Assembly (NCBI GenBank): GCA_963580285.1
Contig: OY757024.1
Coordinates: 123,814,045-123,878,044, forward strand
DNA: 64,000 bases
Direction of reading: 5' to 3'
Source of the DNA: Lucinisca nassula
Taxonomy: Eukaryota > Mollusca > Bivalvia > Lucinida > Lucinidae
Position 1 is the stretch's first letter. Each line of letters begins with the position of its first letter. The position numbers and the translations under genes were made by a program. Of this stretch, positions 32,901 to 43,919 are shown one piece after another. The notes beneath the pieces were generated by a model, which had not been told where the DNA came from, ran no database searches, and saw nothing but the letters and a program-made list of their open reading frames with translations.

Positions 32901-33289
32901 AGTTTAGTTTAAACATATCTTATTGCATCAGAAAAAGCAATGGGGTTGGGCCACAAGTTCTCGCAACATTAGTTACGGCCCTTCCCCTACAACAATCATA
33001 TGTAATGATACAAAGTGAAAACAACAGCAAACAATGTATATTTAAAAAAAAAGAGTATGCATGGTATGAGAAGGATTCTTAATAAGAAAGACAGACACTT
33101 CGTGTTGGGTGGTAAAGTACTAATACGGTCTGTTATACATCTGTTACACTAACGAAAATAGGTTTATTTTGGTATTTGTAGGACTTAGGCCTAAAATTGA
33201 TTTGACGTTTTAATAAAGTTATGGACAGCGTCGAACAAAATAGTATTATTATCAACACTAAGATTTTGATTTCCAAAGAGAAGCAATTG

Positions 33290-33478
33290 TAGCGGTTTCT
33301 TAGGTCGGTAGGACTTGAGATGTCATTTCATATCACTGTCGGGTAAAAGTCCAACAAGGGTCTTGAAGTTTATCGCAAGCTAATAGATCATAGTATCTGT
33401 TTGTGTGTGTCGAGGCTTAACGTCCCCGTCAACACTATTAAGGTCATTTTGGAGATGTTGCTTCCGATTTTGTGTACA
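33290..33478. mobile_element. Two SINE-A tail fragments
   Basis: 33290-33355 plus strand (gacttgagatgtcatttcat), 33395-33478 minus strand (gaggcttaacgtccccgtca). Opposed orientations. Confidence 0.55.
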
Positions 33479-33566
33479 CGCCCGTGCAGTGAATGCCTTT
33501 GTAAACATCCAACTAGGAGTTTAGCATCCTTTGTCCAGATACGCACTTGCGTACTTAGTATACATA

Positions 33567-34833
33567 CGAGGATAGGCTGAAAAGTTCTGAGCCTGACCAA
33601 GATCCAATGGTTTGACCATGCTGAAAGTGCCTTATTTTTCAACATAGTCTCTCTTCCTGTCCACACACTTCCTCCAGCGATGCTGGAGTCCTTGGATCCC
33701 AGTGGTATAGAAGGTCTTATCTTGGTCCCTGAAAAACTCCTCCACAACAGCTATCACCTCCTCGTCTGACCAGCCAAGTGCTTTTTCATGTTTGGAAACA
33801 GTAAATAATCTGATGGAGCTAGATCAGGTGAATACGGAGGGTGGTCGACAAGTGTGAAGCCACAGTCATGCACAGCAGCCATTGCGACAACCGATTTATG
33901 AGCAGGCGCATTTCTTGATGGAACAAGACCCCTTTTGTCAATTTTCCAGGTCGTTTAGCCTTAATTGTTTTTCGCAATTGTTTTAGCAGATCTGCATAAT
34001 CCTCCCCATTCATTGTTCTGCCCTTTTGAAGGTAATCTATGAATATTATACCCTTGGCATCCCAGAACACTGATGCCATCACCTTCCCTGCAGAGGAGAC
34101 GACCTTTGCCTTCTTTGGAGTGCTTCCATTGCATGGATTGTCTTTTGGTCTCTGGCTCAAAGTGATGAACCCAACACCCATCCTGAGTGACAAAACGGTC
34201 AAGAAAACCATCTTGGTCTGCTTCAAAAATAGCCAAGTTGGCTTGTTACAGGTTCAGTCTGGTCAACTTTTGATCAGGCGTCAAAAGCCGTGGCACCCAT
34301 CTGGCGGAAATCTTCGACATTCCTAATTCAATGTGTAGAATGTTCTCTACTCGTTCACGGGAGATGTCAACAGTGTTAGCAAACTGCATTCACAGTTAAA
34401 CGCCTGTCATCCATCACGGCCCTGTGCACTTGGCTGATGGTTTCCTCATTTGTTGCCGTTGTGGGTCGTCCACACCGGTCATCATCTTCAAGGCTGTCCT
34501 TGCCCATCTTAAAATGTGCTGCCCACCTTTTCACGGTTTCATACGAAGGAGCATCATCACCTAATGTAGCAACCATATCGGCATGAATGTCCTTAGGAGC
34601 TAACCCCTTTTATGGAGGTACTTGATGACACCACGATGCCAGATTTTGTCCATTTTCTCAAAAACGTGCTAGTATCAATTTTCAAATTCTAGAATTTCTA
34701 CGTTATTGCAGGTAAACTTGAACTCATTTGAGTCAAATCAAGTAATAAAGGTTTGGATTTAATGAATACAAAATTCCATGGCTGTTCGATACCTGCTTCT
34801 TGGTCAGGCTCAGAACTTTTCAGCCTACTCTCG
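33567..34833 (-). mobile_element. Mariner 2 (1267 bp)
   Basis: Ends CGAGGATAGGCTGAAAAGTT ... aacttttcagcctactctcg, about 35 bp of inverted match (continuing through tgagcctgaccaag), flanked by TA at 33565-33566 and 34834-34835. Classic mariner size, different subfamily from mariner 1. Confidence 0.92.
33632..34653 (-). pseudogene. Mariner transposase, multiple frameshifts
   Basis: Start MDKIWHRGVIKYL at 34653; HTH part PSYETVKRWAAHFKMG; linker WVPRLLTPDQK; first catalytic region VTQDGCWVHHFEPETK (Gly and Glu next to Asp lost); then KAKVVSSAGKVMASVFWDAK in another frame; a 1-nt deletion destroys the second Asp (HQDNAP region, about 33930); YSPDLAPSDYLLF holds the third Asp. At least three frame changes plus an in-frame stop. 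Ends RDYVEK-stop at 33632. Confidence 0.88.
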
Positions 34834-35144
34834 TACATAATTCTAACACAGCGCGCCTATATAGGCAATGCAAAATAACTGTGTTTTATTCTGCAACAAA
34901 TCACAGCTCGGAAGAGCGTGACGTGTGACGTCATTAAAAACTGCAAATTTATGACGTCACTAGTAGATTTACTTGACGTTAGACGGTGTAACGTCATTTT
35001 CTCGCATCGAAAACGTTAGAAAAGGATATAAATGCATGTGTTTCAGTCGATAATTTTAGCGGGATTTCTTCTAACAATGGCGAAAAGTTGTGAGAATTTG
35101 AAGGAAACAACAGCATTATTGCCGAGTTTCAGCGTGTTAGAATC

Positions 35145-35314
35145 GAAATAGATCAGCTCTAACTGTGATTTGTTGGGTAATAAATCACAGTTTGTCGGTC
35201 AGTTGTAAGTAGACAAATCACGCGTGCTACGCGCTCGTGATTTGTCTACTTTACAACTGACCTCCAAACTGTGATTTATTACGCAACAAATCACAGTTAG
35301 AGCCGATCTATTTC
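35145..35314. repeat. 170-bp palindrome P3
   Basis: Two ~80 bp arms: tagatcagctctaactgtga and gtcagttgtaagtagacaaa with complements; loop near cgcgtgctacgcgctc. Each arm holds an internal aactgtgatttgttg / taataaatcacagtt hairpin. Related aaataactgtgttttattct / gcaacaaatcacag at about 34880 suggests a larger element. Confidence 0.85.
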
Positions 35315-35456
35315 TTAAATAAAAAATAGACGACGACGATGACGATGACGACGACGACGAAGAAGAATAATAAAAATCTCTATCACAACACTAATATGTA
35401 GTTTCCACCACACTTACAGGAAAAACTTTTCTCATAGTTACGCCCCTGCGAACTAT

Positions 35457-35490
35457 CTCGGACCCATCAATACGTATTGATGGGTCCGAG
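35457..35490. repeat. Perfect 34-bp palindrome
   Basis: ctcggacccatcaatac immediately followed by its exact reverse complement, no spacer. Confidence 0.95.
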
Positions 35491-35552
35491 GAACTTTGGG
35501 GAATGTGTTTTTTCCTATAACAGCTCAAAAACATGAATTGTGGGTACTCGTC

Positions 35553-35555
<3 letters not shown>

Positions 35556-35592
<37 letters not shown>
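35556..35592. repeat. (AG)n microsatellite
   Basis: About 18 AG units. A truncated MITE-B phrase (aattgtgggtactcgtcaac) abuts it. Confidence 0.95.
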
Positions 35593-35596
<4 letters not shown>

Positions 35597-36059
35597 ATTC
35601 CGTAAGGCTTGGTTAACTATTAATGGCTTTTATTGGTATTTGGCATTTAATATTTGAATAGGCTGCCGGCTGATCGATTGGCAAAGATAGAAGGGCCGTC
35701 AATTTTACACTTTTTTGTTTGAATACATATCGATCTACGTTATCTTTCATAAGCGGTGCTGAGAGTTCGCCAAGTTTCCCCGAGGAAAGTACATGTAAAT
35801 TATTTTTTTCTCCGGCATTCCGTACCACTGAAGCGCGATCGGCCGGTAGGTTAACGTCTTTTTGGGTCGATTGTTTATCGATCCACACAAATTTATATCA
35901 TATAATCGCAGTTATAAAGCTGATGTGTCCACGTGACTACCACTGACCAATAAAGTTTAACCGAGCGCATATAAAAATAAGGGGAATGGGAACACCTGGC
36001 AGATTTTTTCCACCATTTTTCAAAGGGAGACAACTTTCGGGTCTTCCTTTGGCTTTTCT

Positions 36060-36210
36060 ATAAGGCCTGTCCCACTTAAAAAGGGGTCTACGTTTAAAGG
36101 AAAGAATTTGCTCCTCAAGAGGAAATTCTTTCCTTTAAGAGTTGACCCCTATTGATATGGGAGAAAAAATACTTTTGAAGGAGTTGCTTCTCATGAAGAT
36201 GTTCTCATTC
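36060..36210. mobile_element. Foldback MITE-E
   Basis: aaggggtctacgtttaaagg / cctttaagagttgacccct around gaatttgctcctcaagagga; followed by gggagaaaaaatacttttga and aggagttgcttctc. Confidence 0.75.
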
Positions 36211-36229
36211 CCCTTAACAGAGCGCAATG

Positions 36230-36415
36230 ACGTTTATTTGTTTGTATTGGAGTTTAACGGCCAAGTTAACACTTTTTAGGTCATTCTGAGCAGGTCAGTT
36301 TACCTATCCACACTTTTCCTGGGCAGGTTTATACGTAAGCGGTTTACCAGTACAGTGCACGCTTTTTCTCCAGAAACTGACAACTGCCCTTCTTGAATCA
36401 GCGGAATAAGAACCG
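36230..36415 (-). mobile_element. SINE-E, minus orientation, head lost
   Basis: ttggagtttaacggccaagt, acctatccacacttttcctg, taagcggtttaccagtacag, cccttcttgaatcagcggaa match 5075-5250. The tRNA-like head is missing. Confidence 0.65.
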
Positions 36416-36565
36416 GATAGCATTTCTCAGCATTGGTTAAACCTTAGAGTCGTATGTCTAGGTTCCCAAAATGATATATTGGCAAAGAGTTCAGACCCAA
36501 ATCAGAAGCCACAGGTGGCGTCTGATTAGGCTCAACACTGTTCAAGCTGCTTAAAGTACAGGAAT

Positions 36566-36765
36566 TTAACCCAGTTTGTACCGAATGGTATCTTCCACTT
36601 TATATACAGCATGAGTTCATTTCAAAATTTAGGGGTCAGGTTGTGAATTCTTCAAAATTTATTAGGAAAATGGCTGAACGTTTTGCAAACAGTGTTCTGT
36701 GGCGTTCTGGGCTTGCACTATTTGCTAGTTACCAGTTTTGGGGTTTCTGGTACAAAATGGATTAA
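36566..36765. mobile_element. TTAA-flanked MITE, end type 3, core deleted
   Basis: TTAACCCAGTTTGTACCGAA ... GGTACAAAATGGATTAA. The palindromic core is reduced to gcaaacagtgttctgtggcg / ggcttgcactatttgc. A separate core relic (gcaaagagttcagacccaaa) lies at 36482-36550. Confidence 0.75.
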
Positions 36766-37194
36766 GGATATAAGTCCACGTTCAGAACTATTTACAAGCA
36801 ATCGACCCACCAGTGCTGCTAGTGCTTTGATTTTTTGTATCTTTTTGTAGCTATGGTATCAACATAGACTGGCGGTGTGGCGTCAACGTCAGGGACTCCC
36901 GGCCAACAGTGGCTACGTCAACGAATGAGTGGACAGACAGAAATATGACCGCCAGGAGGGTCACGACGATATCATACCAACGAGCCGAATCTAACTGACT
37001 TGAAAAGTTCTGACAAATAGTATACACTCGCATGCGAACAGTGAAGAGTCTGATCTAACTGCATATTTTACATGTATTTTCATTGGATGCAAAGCAACAA
37101 AGCAGAGATTTGATGAACAGTTTAGGGTATTTTTCATCCTGGACCATCAAAACACATCGTCGAGGCGATTCTAATTAGTATTCACATCATATCC

Positions 37195-37345
37195 TAGCGG
37201 GCACACGTCGGTGGGGCAACGTCAAATAAACGTCGGTGCAACATCGTGTTGTTGCATAGACGTAGATGTAACGTTGCATAAAGGTCATAACATTGCACAG
37301 ACGTAGATTTGACGTCACAATTACGTCACGTGCCTGTTAGGATGC
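37195..37345. mobile_element. MITE-G, copy 2
   Basis: agcgggcacacgtcggtggg to acgtcacgtgcctgttagg; interior aaacgtcggtgcaacatcgt and gcacagacgtagatttgacg. Confidence 0.6.
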
Positions 37346-37462
37346 GATAGAGAAACTCATTCCTGAACTGTCTCCAATAGTCCTCAATGGGTGTTTGTTT
37401 ACCCTAATCCTGTTGCATAAATTAATTTAGCCACAACTATTAACATGTCAACCAATCAAATA

Positions 37463-37691
37463 CAGTAAAATTTCTATATTAAGACCACCATTGGGACTGT
37501 TCAAAAGTGGTCTTAAAGACCACCATTGGGGCTGTTCAAAAGTGGTCTTTAAGACCACTTTTGAACAGTCCCAATTGTGGTCTCTGACCAGAGGGCACTG
37601 TATGCAGAAAATACAACTGCAGCTACTAAATGAGCTTTTCAAAGCAAAATTAGCCTTAATTTTAGGTGATCTTAATAGCGGAATTTCACTG
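37463..37691. mobile_element. pogo-like MITE family 2, copy 1
   Basis: CAGTAAAATTTCTATATTAA ... gcggaatttcactg with TA on both sides (37461-37462, 37692-37693). The interior has two direct copies of gttcaaaagtggtctt and an inverted one. Confidence 0.8.
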
Positions 37692-37724
37692 TAAATTGCT
37701 GTAATTTATTCATTCAAATTCACA

Positions 37725-37810
37725 AACAATGACTGTAGATCCTGATCAGATGGCCATCTAATCTGGACCTACACTGTTTGCAAAGGTAGGGGTTGTCGTG
37801 TTCAGCGGGA
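37725..37810. mobile_element. TTAA MITE end-type-1 fragment
   Basis: actgtagatcctgatcagat / atctaatctggacctacact and aaaggtaggggttgtcgtg, as in 2018-2223. Confidence 0.55.
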
Positions 37811-38439
37811 TCATTAAATCGTTATTTCTCGTCTTCGGTCATCGGGTTTCTAAGCAAGGAACAGTGGACACAGATCAAACTGTGCGTTTACTCAGGATGA
37901 ACTCGGCCCTAGTGCGCCTAGTGCTACACTATTACAAGGTTATACCAGCTGCCTGTAATGTTTTGGGCTAGCCGGAAGCCCGGGATTATTTTCACCGGTC
38001 TGATGTTTATAGAAATCATGCATTTTTCATATTAATGCTACTGTATGAGGAACTATGGTGCTACATTTGATAAAAGTGTGGGGTTTTCAGAACTGCGAAG
38101 GCCATTTGCTTCAGGCCGGACATGTTACTTTGGTGGGGCTGTGAACGGGTGGGGACAAGGGGACAAGGGACACATCGTCCTGATATTATACATGCATGTA
38201 TTTTCCCACTCGGGTGGCGTGTGACTACTTAGATTTGCTATAATAACACGGCAGCATTTCAGTGTGATATCGACAGCTATACTCAAGAACAAAAGAAGTC
38301 TAGTCAGTTTGCTTTTCTGTTTTGTATACTACATTGTATATTTGTAAATACATGGTAACAAAAATATTGGTGTGATGTTTACAAGTCCTAAGCATAGCTA
38401 TTCACGGTAGCGTTGTAATCCATGTCTAGACCGACCTGT

Positions 38440-38660
38440 TGGGGTGCTTGGGTTAGGGAGGCAATGGTGTCGTGTATCTTGCATCACAGACTCACACTAC
38501 TGGCTTAAAGTTGGGCAAGGCCTCGTGTTCTTGCACAGGTAAGTGTTCAGGGGAAGTGTTCTTATTTATTCTGTTTCTGCACTTTCTTTCAGTTTCCGCT
38601 TTCTCCCCTGTCCCTCTCTTCCATATCTCTTTTACTCGCTTCTATATATTTTCTCCATTC
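38440..38660 (+). repeat. Repeat shared with composite X
   Basis: gtcgtgtatcttgcatcaca, gcaaggcctcgtgttcttgc, ttattctgtttctgcacttt correspond to 27715-27850. It shows this segment is itself dispersed. Confidence 0.55.
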
Positions 38661-38717
38661 TTCCGGGAGACGACACAAAATGACCCACAAGGGTCAATCA
38701 ATAAAGACCAACCTGCA

Positions 38718-38940
38718 TTAACCCTTTTTGTACCAAATGGAATCTTCCACCTTATGTAAAACAGGAGTTCATTTCAAAATTTAGGGGTGTCAGGTTGTCT
38801 TTTCATCAAAATTGATTAGAAAAATGGCTGAACTTTTAGCAAACAGTGTTGGCCCTGATCAGACGCCGCGTTCTGCGGCGTCTGATCTGGGCCTGCACTG
38901 TTTGCCAAGGTACCCTTGTAGGGGTTACTGAATGGGTTAA
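38718..38940. mobile_element. TTAA-flanked MITE, end type 3, reference copy
   Basis: TTAACCCTTTTTGTACCAAA at 38718, AATGGGTTAA ending 38940. Core gcaaacagtgttggccctga / tctgatctgggcctgcactg, loop gccgcgttctgcggc. 223 bp including both TTAA. Confidence 0.85.
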
Positions 38941-38989
38941 GCAAATATCTACGCGATATCTGCCTTGAAGACAAGACCTATTTTCATAC

Positions 38990-40785
38990 AGGTGAGGTTA
39001 AATAGGGTTGCTTGAAACAGTAGAAGTGACAACTGCCGTAAATGATCCAAAGTATTGGGTCAGATATGTCAAAGAAAACAGTGAATCCATCAATAAATGT
39101 AGGGGCTAGAGTGAAGAAGTTTCTTTTTCTTCTAAAAGTAGCTACAAGAACCTTGACCTTGATCCCAACATCCTGAAAGTCTGATATGTTTGAGATACTA
39201 TAATACTGAACATTTGTGTGAAGTTATATTAAGATCCATCAATAAATGAGGGCACTTGAGCCATAACAAAGTTTTTTTTCTAAATATAGCTATAGTGGCC
39301 TTGACCTTGAGCCTTAGCACTGAGATATTGTCAACATGATCATTCTGAGCAAGTTTGATGGTGAATGGACCAAAACTGTGGCCTCTGGTGTTCACAAGGT
39401 TTTTCTATGATTTGACCTGATGGTCTACTTTTTTATCCGACCTGACGCATATTTAAACTTGACGAGGTATTGTCAAGATGATCATTCTGAATAAGTTTGA
39501 CAGTGATTGGCCCAAAACTGTGGTCTCTACAGTGTACATACGGTTTTTCTATGATTTGACCTACTGACATACTGTACTTTCTAGCCAGACATGACCCACA
39601 TTCAAACATGACCGAAATATTGTCAACATGAACATTCTGAGCAAGTTTGACGATGATTGGACCAAAACTTTGGCGTCTAGAGTGCTTACAGGGTTTTCCT
39701 ATGATTTGACCTACTGACCTAATTTTTGACCCAGCATGACCCATATTCGATCTCAACCGAGATATTGTAAATATGATCATTCTGAGTAAGTTTGATGATA
39801 ATTGGACCAAAACTGTGGCCTCTAGGGTGTTCACAAGGCTTTCTGTGATTCGACCTACTGACCTATTTTAATACGACCTGGCCCATACTGGAACTTGACT
39901 GAGATATTGTCAAACTGACCATTCTGAACAAGGTTTGACAATGATTGGACCAAAACTCTGGTCATTTGAGTGTTCACAAGGTTATTCTATGATTTGACCT
40001 AGGCCTACTGACATTCTTTCTAGCCCGACATTATCCATATTCAAACGACCACTGTCGACATGATCATTCTGAGCAAGTTTAGCGATGATTGGACCAAAAC
40101 TGTGTTCACATGTTTTTTTATGATTTCATTTCCTGACCTACTATTTGATCCGGAATGACCCATAATCATAACTGACCGAGATATTGTCAAGGTGATTATT
40201 CTGAATTAGATTTATGACGATTGGACCAAAACTGTGACCTCTATAGAGTGTTCACAAGGTTTTTTTTTTATTTGACCCACTGACCTACTTTTTGGCCCGA
40301 CATGACCCATATTCAAACTTGACGGAGATATAGTCATGATGATCATTTTGAGCATGCTTGGTGATGATTGAACCAAAACTGTAGCCTCTAGAGTGTTCTC
40401 AAGGTTTTTCTATGATTTGATCTACTGACCTACTTTCTGACCCGACATAACCCATATTTGAACTTGACCAAGATATTGTCAAGATGGTCATTCGTGGCAA
40501 GCTTGATGATGATCGGACCGAAACTGTGGCCTCTACAGTGTTTACAGGGTTTTTCTGTAATTTGACCTACTGACTTACATTTTGACCCGACATGACCCAT
40601 ATTAATAATTGGCCGAGATATTGTCATGATGATAATTCTGACCAAGTTTTATGATGATTGGACCAAAACTGTGGCCTCTAGGGTATTCACAACAAACGTT
40701 TAGGCAAGGACAACGCACGACGGCGTCGGACATCTCACGATCACAAAAGCTCACCATGGCCTTCGGTTAGGTGAGCTAAAAACAT
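38990..40785 (+). repeat. Tandem array TR1, first block (about 145 bp unit)
   Basis: About ten units of: gagatattgtcaacatgatc, attctgagcaagtttga, gattggaccaaaactgtggc, ttcacaaggtttttctatga, tttgacctactgacctactt. Ends with an aaaagctcacc...ggtgagctaaaaa hairpin block (40747-40782). Its first ~300 bp are more diverged. Confidence 0.88.
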
Positions 40786-40842
40786 AATACACAGTTTAAG
40801 CACGTGCGGCTCGAGTGAAAATGATTTTTCGGACAAGATTTA

Positions 40843-40905
40843 TCAGCTCTGCGCGGAAGAATTATGCAGCCCAATCTCTATCTCAAAGTCCCAATAGTCG
40901 GAGAC
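40843..40905 (-). mobile_element. SINE-A head fragment
   Basis: atcagctctgcgcggaagaa to caaagtcccaatagtcgg. Confidence 0.55.
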
Positions 40906-40979
40906 AAGAGAGGGAATGTTGCTACTTCTTCAGTTTCTACACTTCCATTCATTACTACAATCTCTTCTTCTATCTATTC

Positions 40980-41150
40980 TAGAAGCCTCAGTGGTGTAGT
41001 GGTTATGCAACTCGCCTTGTAAACCAGGGGTTGCAGGATCGATCCCGGCTTCCCCAGACTTTCGGATGAGTCTTTAAACCGAGGTCCCGTCTCCATATGA
41101 CCTTAGCTGATGGTGAGACGTAAAACTTAAACACTCACTCTTCTAGCTAT
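40980..41150 (+). mobile_element. SINE-D (tRNA-derived), plus orientation
   Basis: tRNA-like head gcctcagtggtgtagtggtt with A box TGGTGTAGTGGTTA and B box GGATCGATCCC, then cggatgagtctttaaaccga and tail gatggtgagacgtaaaactt. Other copies are near 42.1, 50.2, 60.5 and 63.4 kb, all minus. Confidence 0.8.
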
Positions 41151-41472
41151 TCTACCTCTCAAATGATCCATCAGGGCCGACCAACACAATCAGTCAGTAT
41201 CAATCTTGTGATCATTGCGCCAAAAGAAGACTCAGATCGGGGTCTTCACAGTGCGCAAGATGGACAGCCGTTGACCAACACGGAGAAGGAAGGCTGTGTA
41301 CTGACTAATTCTGTACGCAAGCTGATCTAAGTCTTCACTGTACACATATGTTGGAGGACAGATTTTCACGTGACGTGGCTCTTATATGGTATACTTCGGA
41401 TCCAGAAGAAAGGCACTGATTGTAACTTCAGTGAAACCCACCCACTAAGGCCAGCTAAATAAAGTAACACTA

Positions 41473-41677
41473 CAGTGAAATTCTGTTATTAAGACCACCC
41501 AAAATTAAGACTAATTCTGCTTCAAAAAGCTTATTTAGAAGGTTGCAGTTATTTTTTCTTGTGTTTTCTGTACACAATGCTCTCTGGTCAGGGACCACCT
41601 TTGGGGCTGTTCAAAAGTGGTCTCAAAGACCACTTTTGAACAGTCCCAAAGGCGGTCTAAATATAGGAATTTTACTG
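41473..41677. mobile_element. pogo-like MITE family 2, copy 2
   Basis: CAGTGAAATTCTGTTATTAA ... tataggaattttactg, TA at both flanks. Interior hairpin gttcaaaagtggtctcaaag / accacttttgaacagtccca. Confidence 0.8.
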
Positions 41678-41739
41678 TACTTCCGCGTTTAAAAGCATGT
41701 TAAATGTTTCATTTTTTGTCTTTGTCTTTTCTACGCCCA

Positions 41740-41865
41740 GTCTCCTCGAAGAAAGGGACCAGCTTCTGAAATGTTCAAATGTGGTATTAAAGACCACTTT
41801 AGAACAGTTCAAAAGATGGTCTGAATAAACGCATTTTATACTTTCTAAATCATACAGTAATTCAG
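41740..41865. mobile_element. pogo-like MITE family 2, fragment
   Basis: ggaccagcttctgaaatgtt, tggtattaaagaccacttta, tggtctgaataaacgcattt. Confidence 0.6.
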
Positions 41866-42018
41866 AAAAAACTTGGTGGCCCCAAGATTATAAAGTTTCT
41901 TAATGCTCATCTCAGGTGAGAATGAAAACTGCTAATAAATTGTAACAACGTTGGTAGTACTATGTTCAATTCAACAGAAAAAAAATCTGCTGATAAATAT
42001 CAAAGTGCAAGTGATCTT

Positions 42019-42019
42019 T

Positions 42020-42081
<62 letters not shown>

Positions 42082-42092
42082 TGTGTGTGTGT
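42019..42092. repeat. (GT)n microsatellite
   Basis: About 36 GT units; directly precedes the tail of a minus-strand SINE-D, so probably an expanded SINE tail. Confidence 0.95.
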
Positions 42093-42185
42093 GCGTATGT
42101 CTTTTACGTCCCACCAACAGCTAAGGTCATATGGAGACGGGACCTTGGTTTGAAGACCGAAAGTCTGGAGAAGCTCGCGAACTTT
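42093..42185 (-). mobile_element. SINE-D, minus orientation, head lost
   Basis: cttttacgtcccaccaacag, ggtcatatggagacgggacc, gaaagtctggagaagctcgc. Confidence 0.7.
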
Positions 42186-42401
42186 GTATTTTGCTACCTG
42201 TATTATAATAATATTTATCACTTACCCCCTACATTAATTGCACTGTAACCTACTGACCTAATAAAGATATGCTATATCAGGACAAGTGAGCTTTATCACG
42301 CCAATGTGACATTGCACTTCTATTAACTGGAATACTGGAAAAAATTGGCAAAAGAGTGAGAGTGTACAAGGGGATTAAGTGATATATAAACTGCCAGATT
42401 C

Positions 42402-42466
42402 CAAGTTTATCAGGGGCAAGCCTCACGATTCAACAAGCAGTCTCGAAGCCTTGCCTGATAAACTTG
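42402..42466. repeat. Hairpin
   Basis: caagtttatcaggggcaagc pairs with gccttgcctgataaacttg; loop about 28 nt. Confidence 0.75.
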
Positions 42467-42629
42467 ATATCATATGACACGAGCCTGGTATTCTCTATAT
42501 CTGAGCAAGCACATGATGAAACCAATAATAAGACTTGTGCTACCAACGATGACTCAGATCAACCTGTGTATCTTCACTGTTCACATGTGCTCTATACAGC
42601 CTACGGGCTTTCAAAACCCATAGCCAAAG

Positions 42630-42748
42630 ATAAGAGGGGGGTATTCGCATATTTTGTTTCTGCGTGTAAACCTATGTTTTGGGTACTCATTAGAAGCGCC
42701 TCATCGAGGGGCTTCTAATGAGTACCCACAACAATTTCGAGCAGAATT
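42630..42748. mobile_element. MITE-B core
   Basis: gggtactcattagaagcgcc / ggcttctaatgagtacccac, loop tcatcgag. Confidence 0.75.
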
Positions 42749-42849
42749 AAAGAGTCAGATGAAAAACATCACCTTACATGTATCTGGAACTATGAAACCT
42801 ATAGTCATATAGGTGATCCGAGTCTTTTGAATTTTATTTAACTACCCTT

Positions 42850-43033
42850 TCAATATAATTTCACTTATGTCAAGCCGATTGTTAATCAGAGGTGGGTAAA
42901 AACAGGAGTTTCCGGAGAAAAACCACTTGACCTTGCGTTGCCGAAATTGGCGTCTGACATGTTACCCGAGCCAGGATCGACGAGCCTATGATGAGTCAGC
43001 GCTCTTAACCACCAGGCAACAGACGCCCGTTGA
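42850..43033 (-). mobile_element. SINE-B, minus orientation
   Basis: ctttcaatataatttcactt, ggtgggtaaaaacaggagtt, gagtcagcgctcttaaccac, ending cagacgcccg. Confidence 0.75.
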
Positions 43034-43442
43034 TCTTTGATTCTGCTTGTCGCACAGGTATTATGGTTGTTTTTTTTCGTGGGTCGGCTCATTCAATTTT
43101 TTTTTAAATGCATGGAAAATATTTATTATCTCGGGGACTAGTACTAATGCGACGTCAATTTTATTCTTACACACCAGACAAGCCGGAAATCATTGCGGAA
43201 ACTCGAGGATAGAAATTCTTATCTAACTCAGGGTATCCTTCCCAGGTATGGGAAAAACCGAAATTTTTCACGTTTGATATGCACTGGTTGAATAGGACGT
43301 CATGTACGCCGTCATAAGGTTTGACGTCACTACACTACAGAGACGTCAAAAACGTCGCATTGCTGTCTCAAAATACCATCATGGTCGGACATCAACACTC
43401 AAAGTGACTACATGAAGTTCGCGGAAATTGGAAAATATTTGA

Positions 43443-43488
43443 GGGTCACCGATGAGGCTTAATTGGCCGTAACTAGCTAGTCTGGCCC
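43443..43488 (+). ncRNA. Hammerhead ribozyme 4 (degenerate)
   Basis: GGGTCA, CCGATGAG, GGC-type stem II, CGTAAC, CTAGCTAGTC, TGGCCC. Stem I is intact, but two invariant core positions are changed (CTGATGA to CCGATGA, GAAA to GTAA). A dead relic of the 5.8 kb family. Confidence 0.7.
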
Positions 43489-43500
43489 AGACAATGATCG

Positions 43501-43606
43501 GGAATAAACCGCTTAGAGGATCGAAGCCTGTCCAGGCAAAGCGGTACGAGTCTTATAAAGCCTGTTGGTTTCATTGGGTGACAGGGCTTGAGATGTCATT
43601 TCATCT
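43501..43606 (+). mobile_element. SINE-A middle fragment
   Basis: aaaccgcttagaggatcgaa gcctgtccaggcaaagcgg to gacagggcttgagatgtcat. Confidence 0.7.
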
Positions 43607-43734
43607 CCTTGGAACGTAAATCAATCTAAGAATGCGGCTTATTTATTTATTTAACAAACACCACAATAATCTTACAAATACAGGAGTAATAAAATGTTTT
43701 AAACAAATGTCGGTATGACTATTTGTAAGTTATA

Positions 43735-43738
<4 letters not shown>

Positions 43739-43770
<32 letters not shown>
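43739..43770. repeat. (TA)n microsatellite
   Basis: About 14 AT units. Confidence 0.95.
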
Positions 43771-43771
<1 letters not shown>

Positions 43772-43915
43772 ATGCGCAAAGTAAACATCGGTACTTTTCC
43801 GGAATTGTTCTGCGCAAAGTAGGAATTCTCATTTTGTTGCGCAAAGTGAGAATTCCTACCTTGCGCAAGATAGTTCCGGAATTGTCCCTGCGCAAAGTGA
43901 GAATCGGGCCAAAGT
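43771..43915. repeat. GCGCAAAGT motif cluster 1
   Basis: Four copies of TGCGCAAAGT (variants followed by aggaattc or gagaat) plus ttgcgcaaga and two ccggaattgt motifs. A second cluster is at 45833-45892. Confidence 0.75.
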
Positions 43916-43919
43916 AGGA

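Noticed and set aside
39198..40645. Minus-strand ORFs with repeated GHSFGPI motifs
   Set aside because: Products of the TR1 tandem unit, broken between units.
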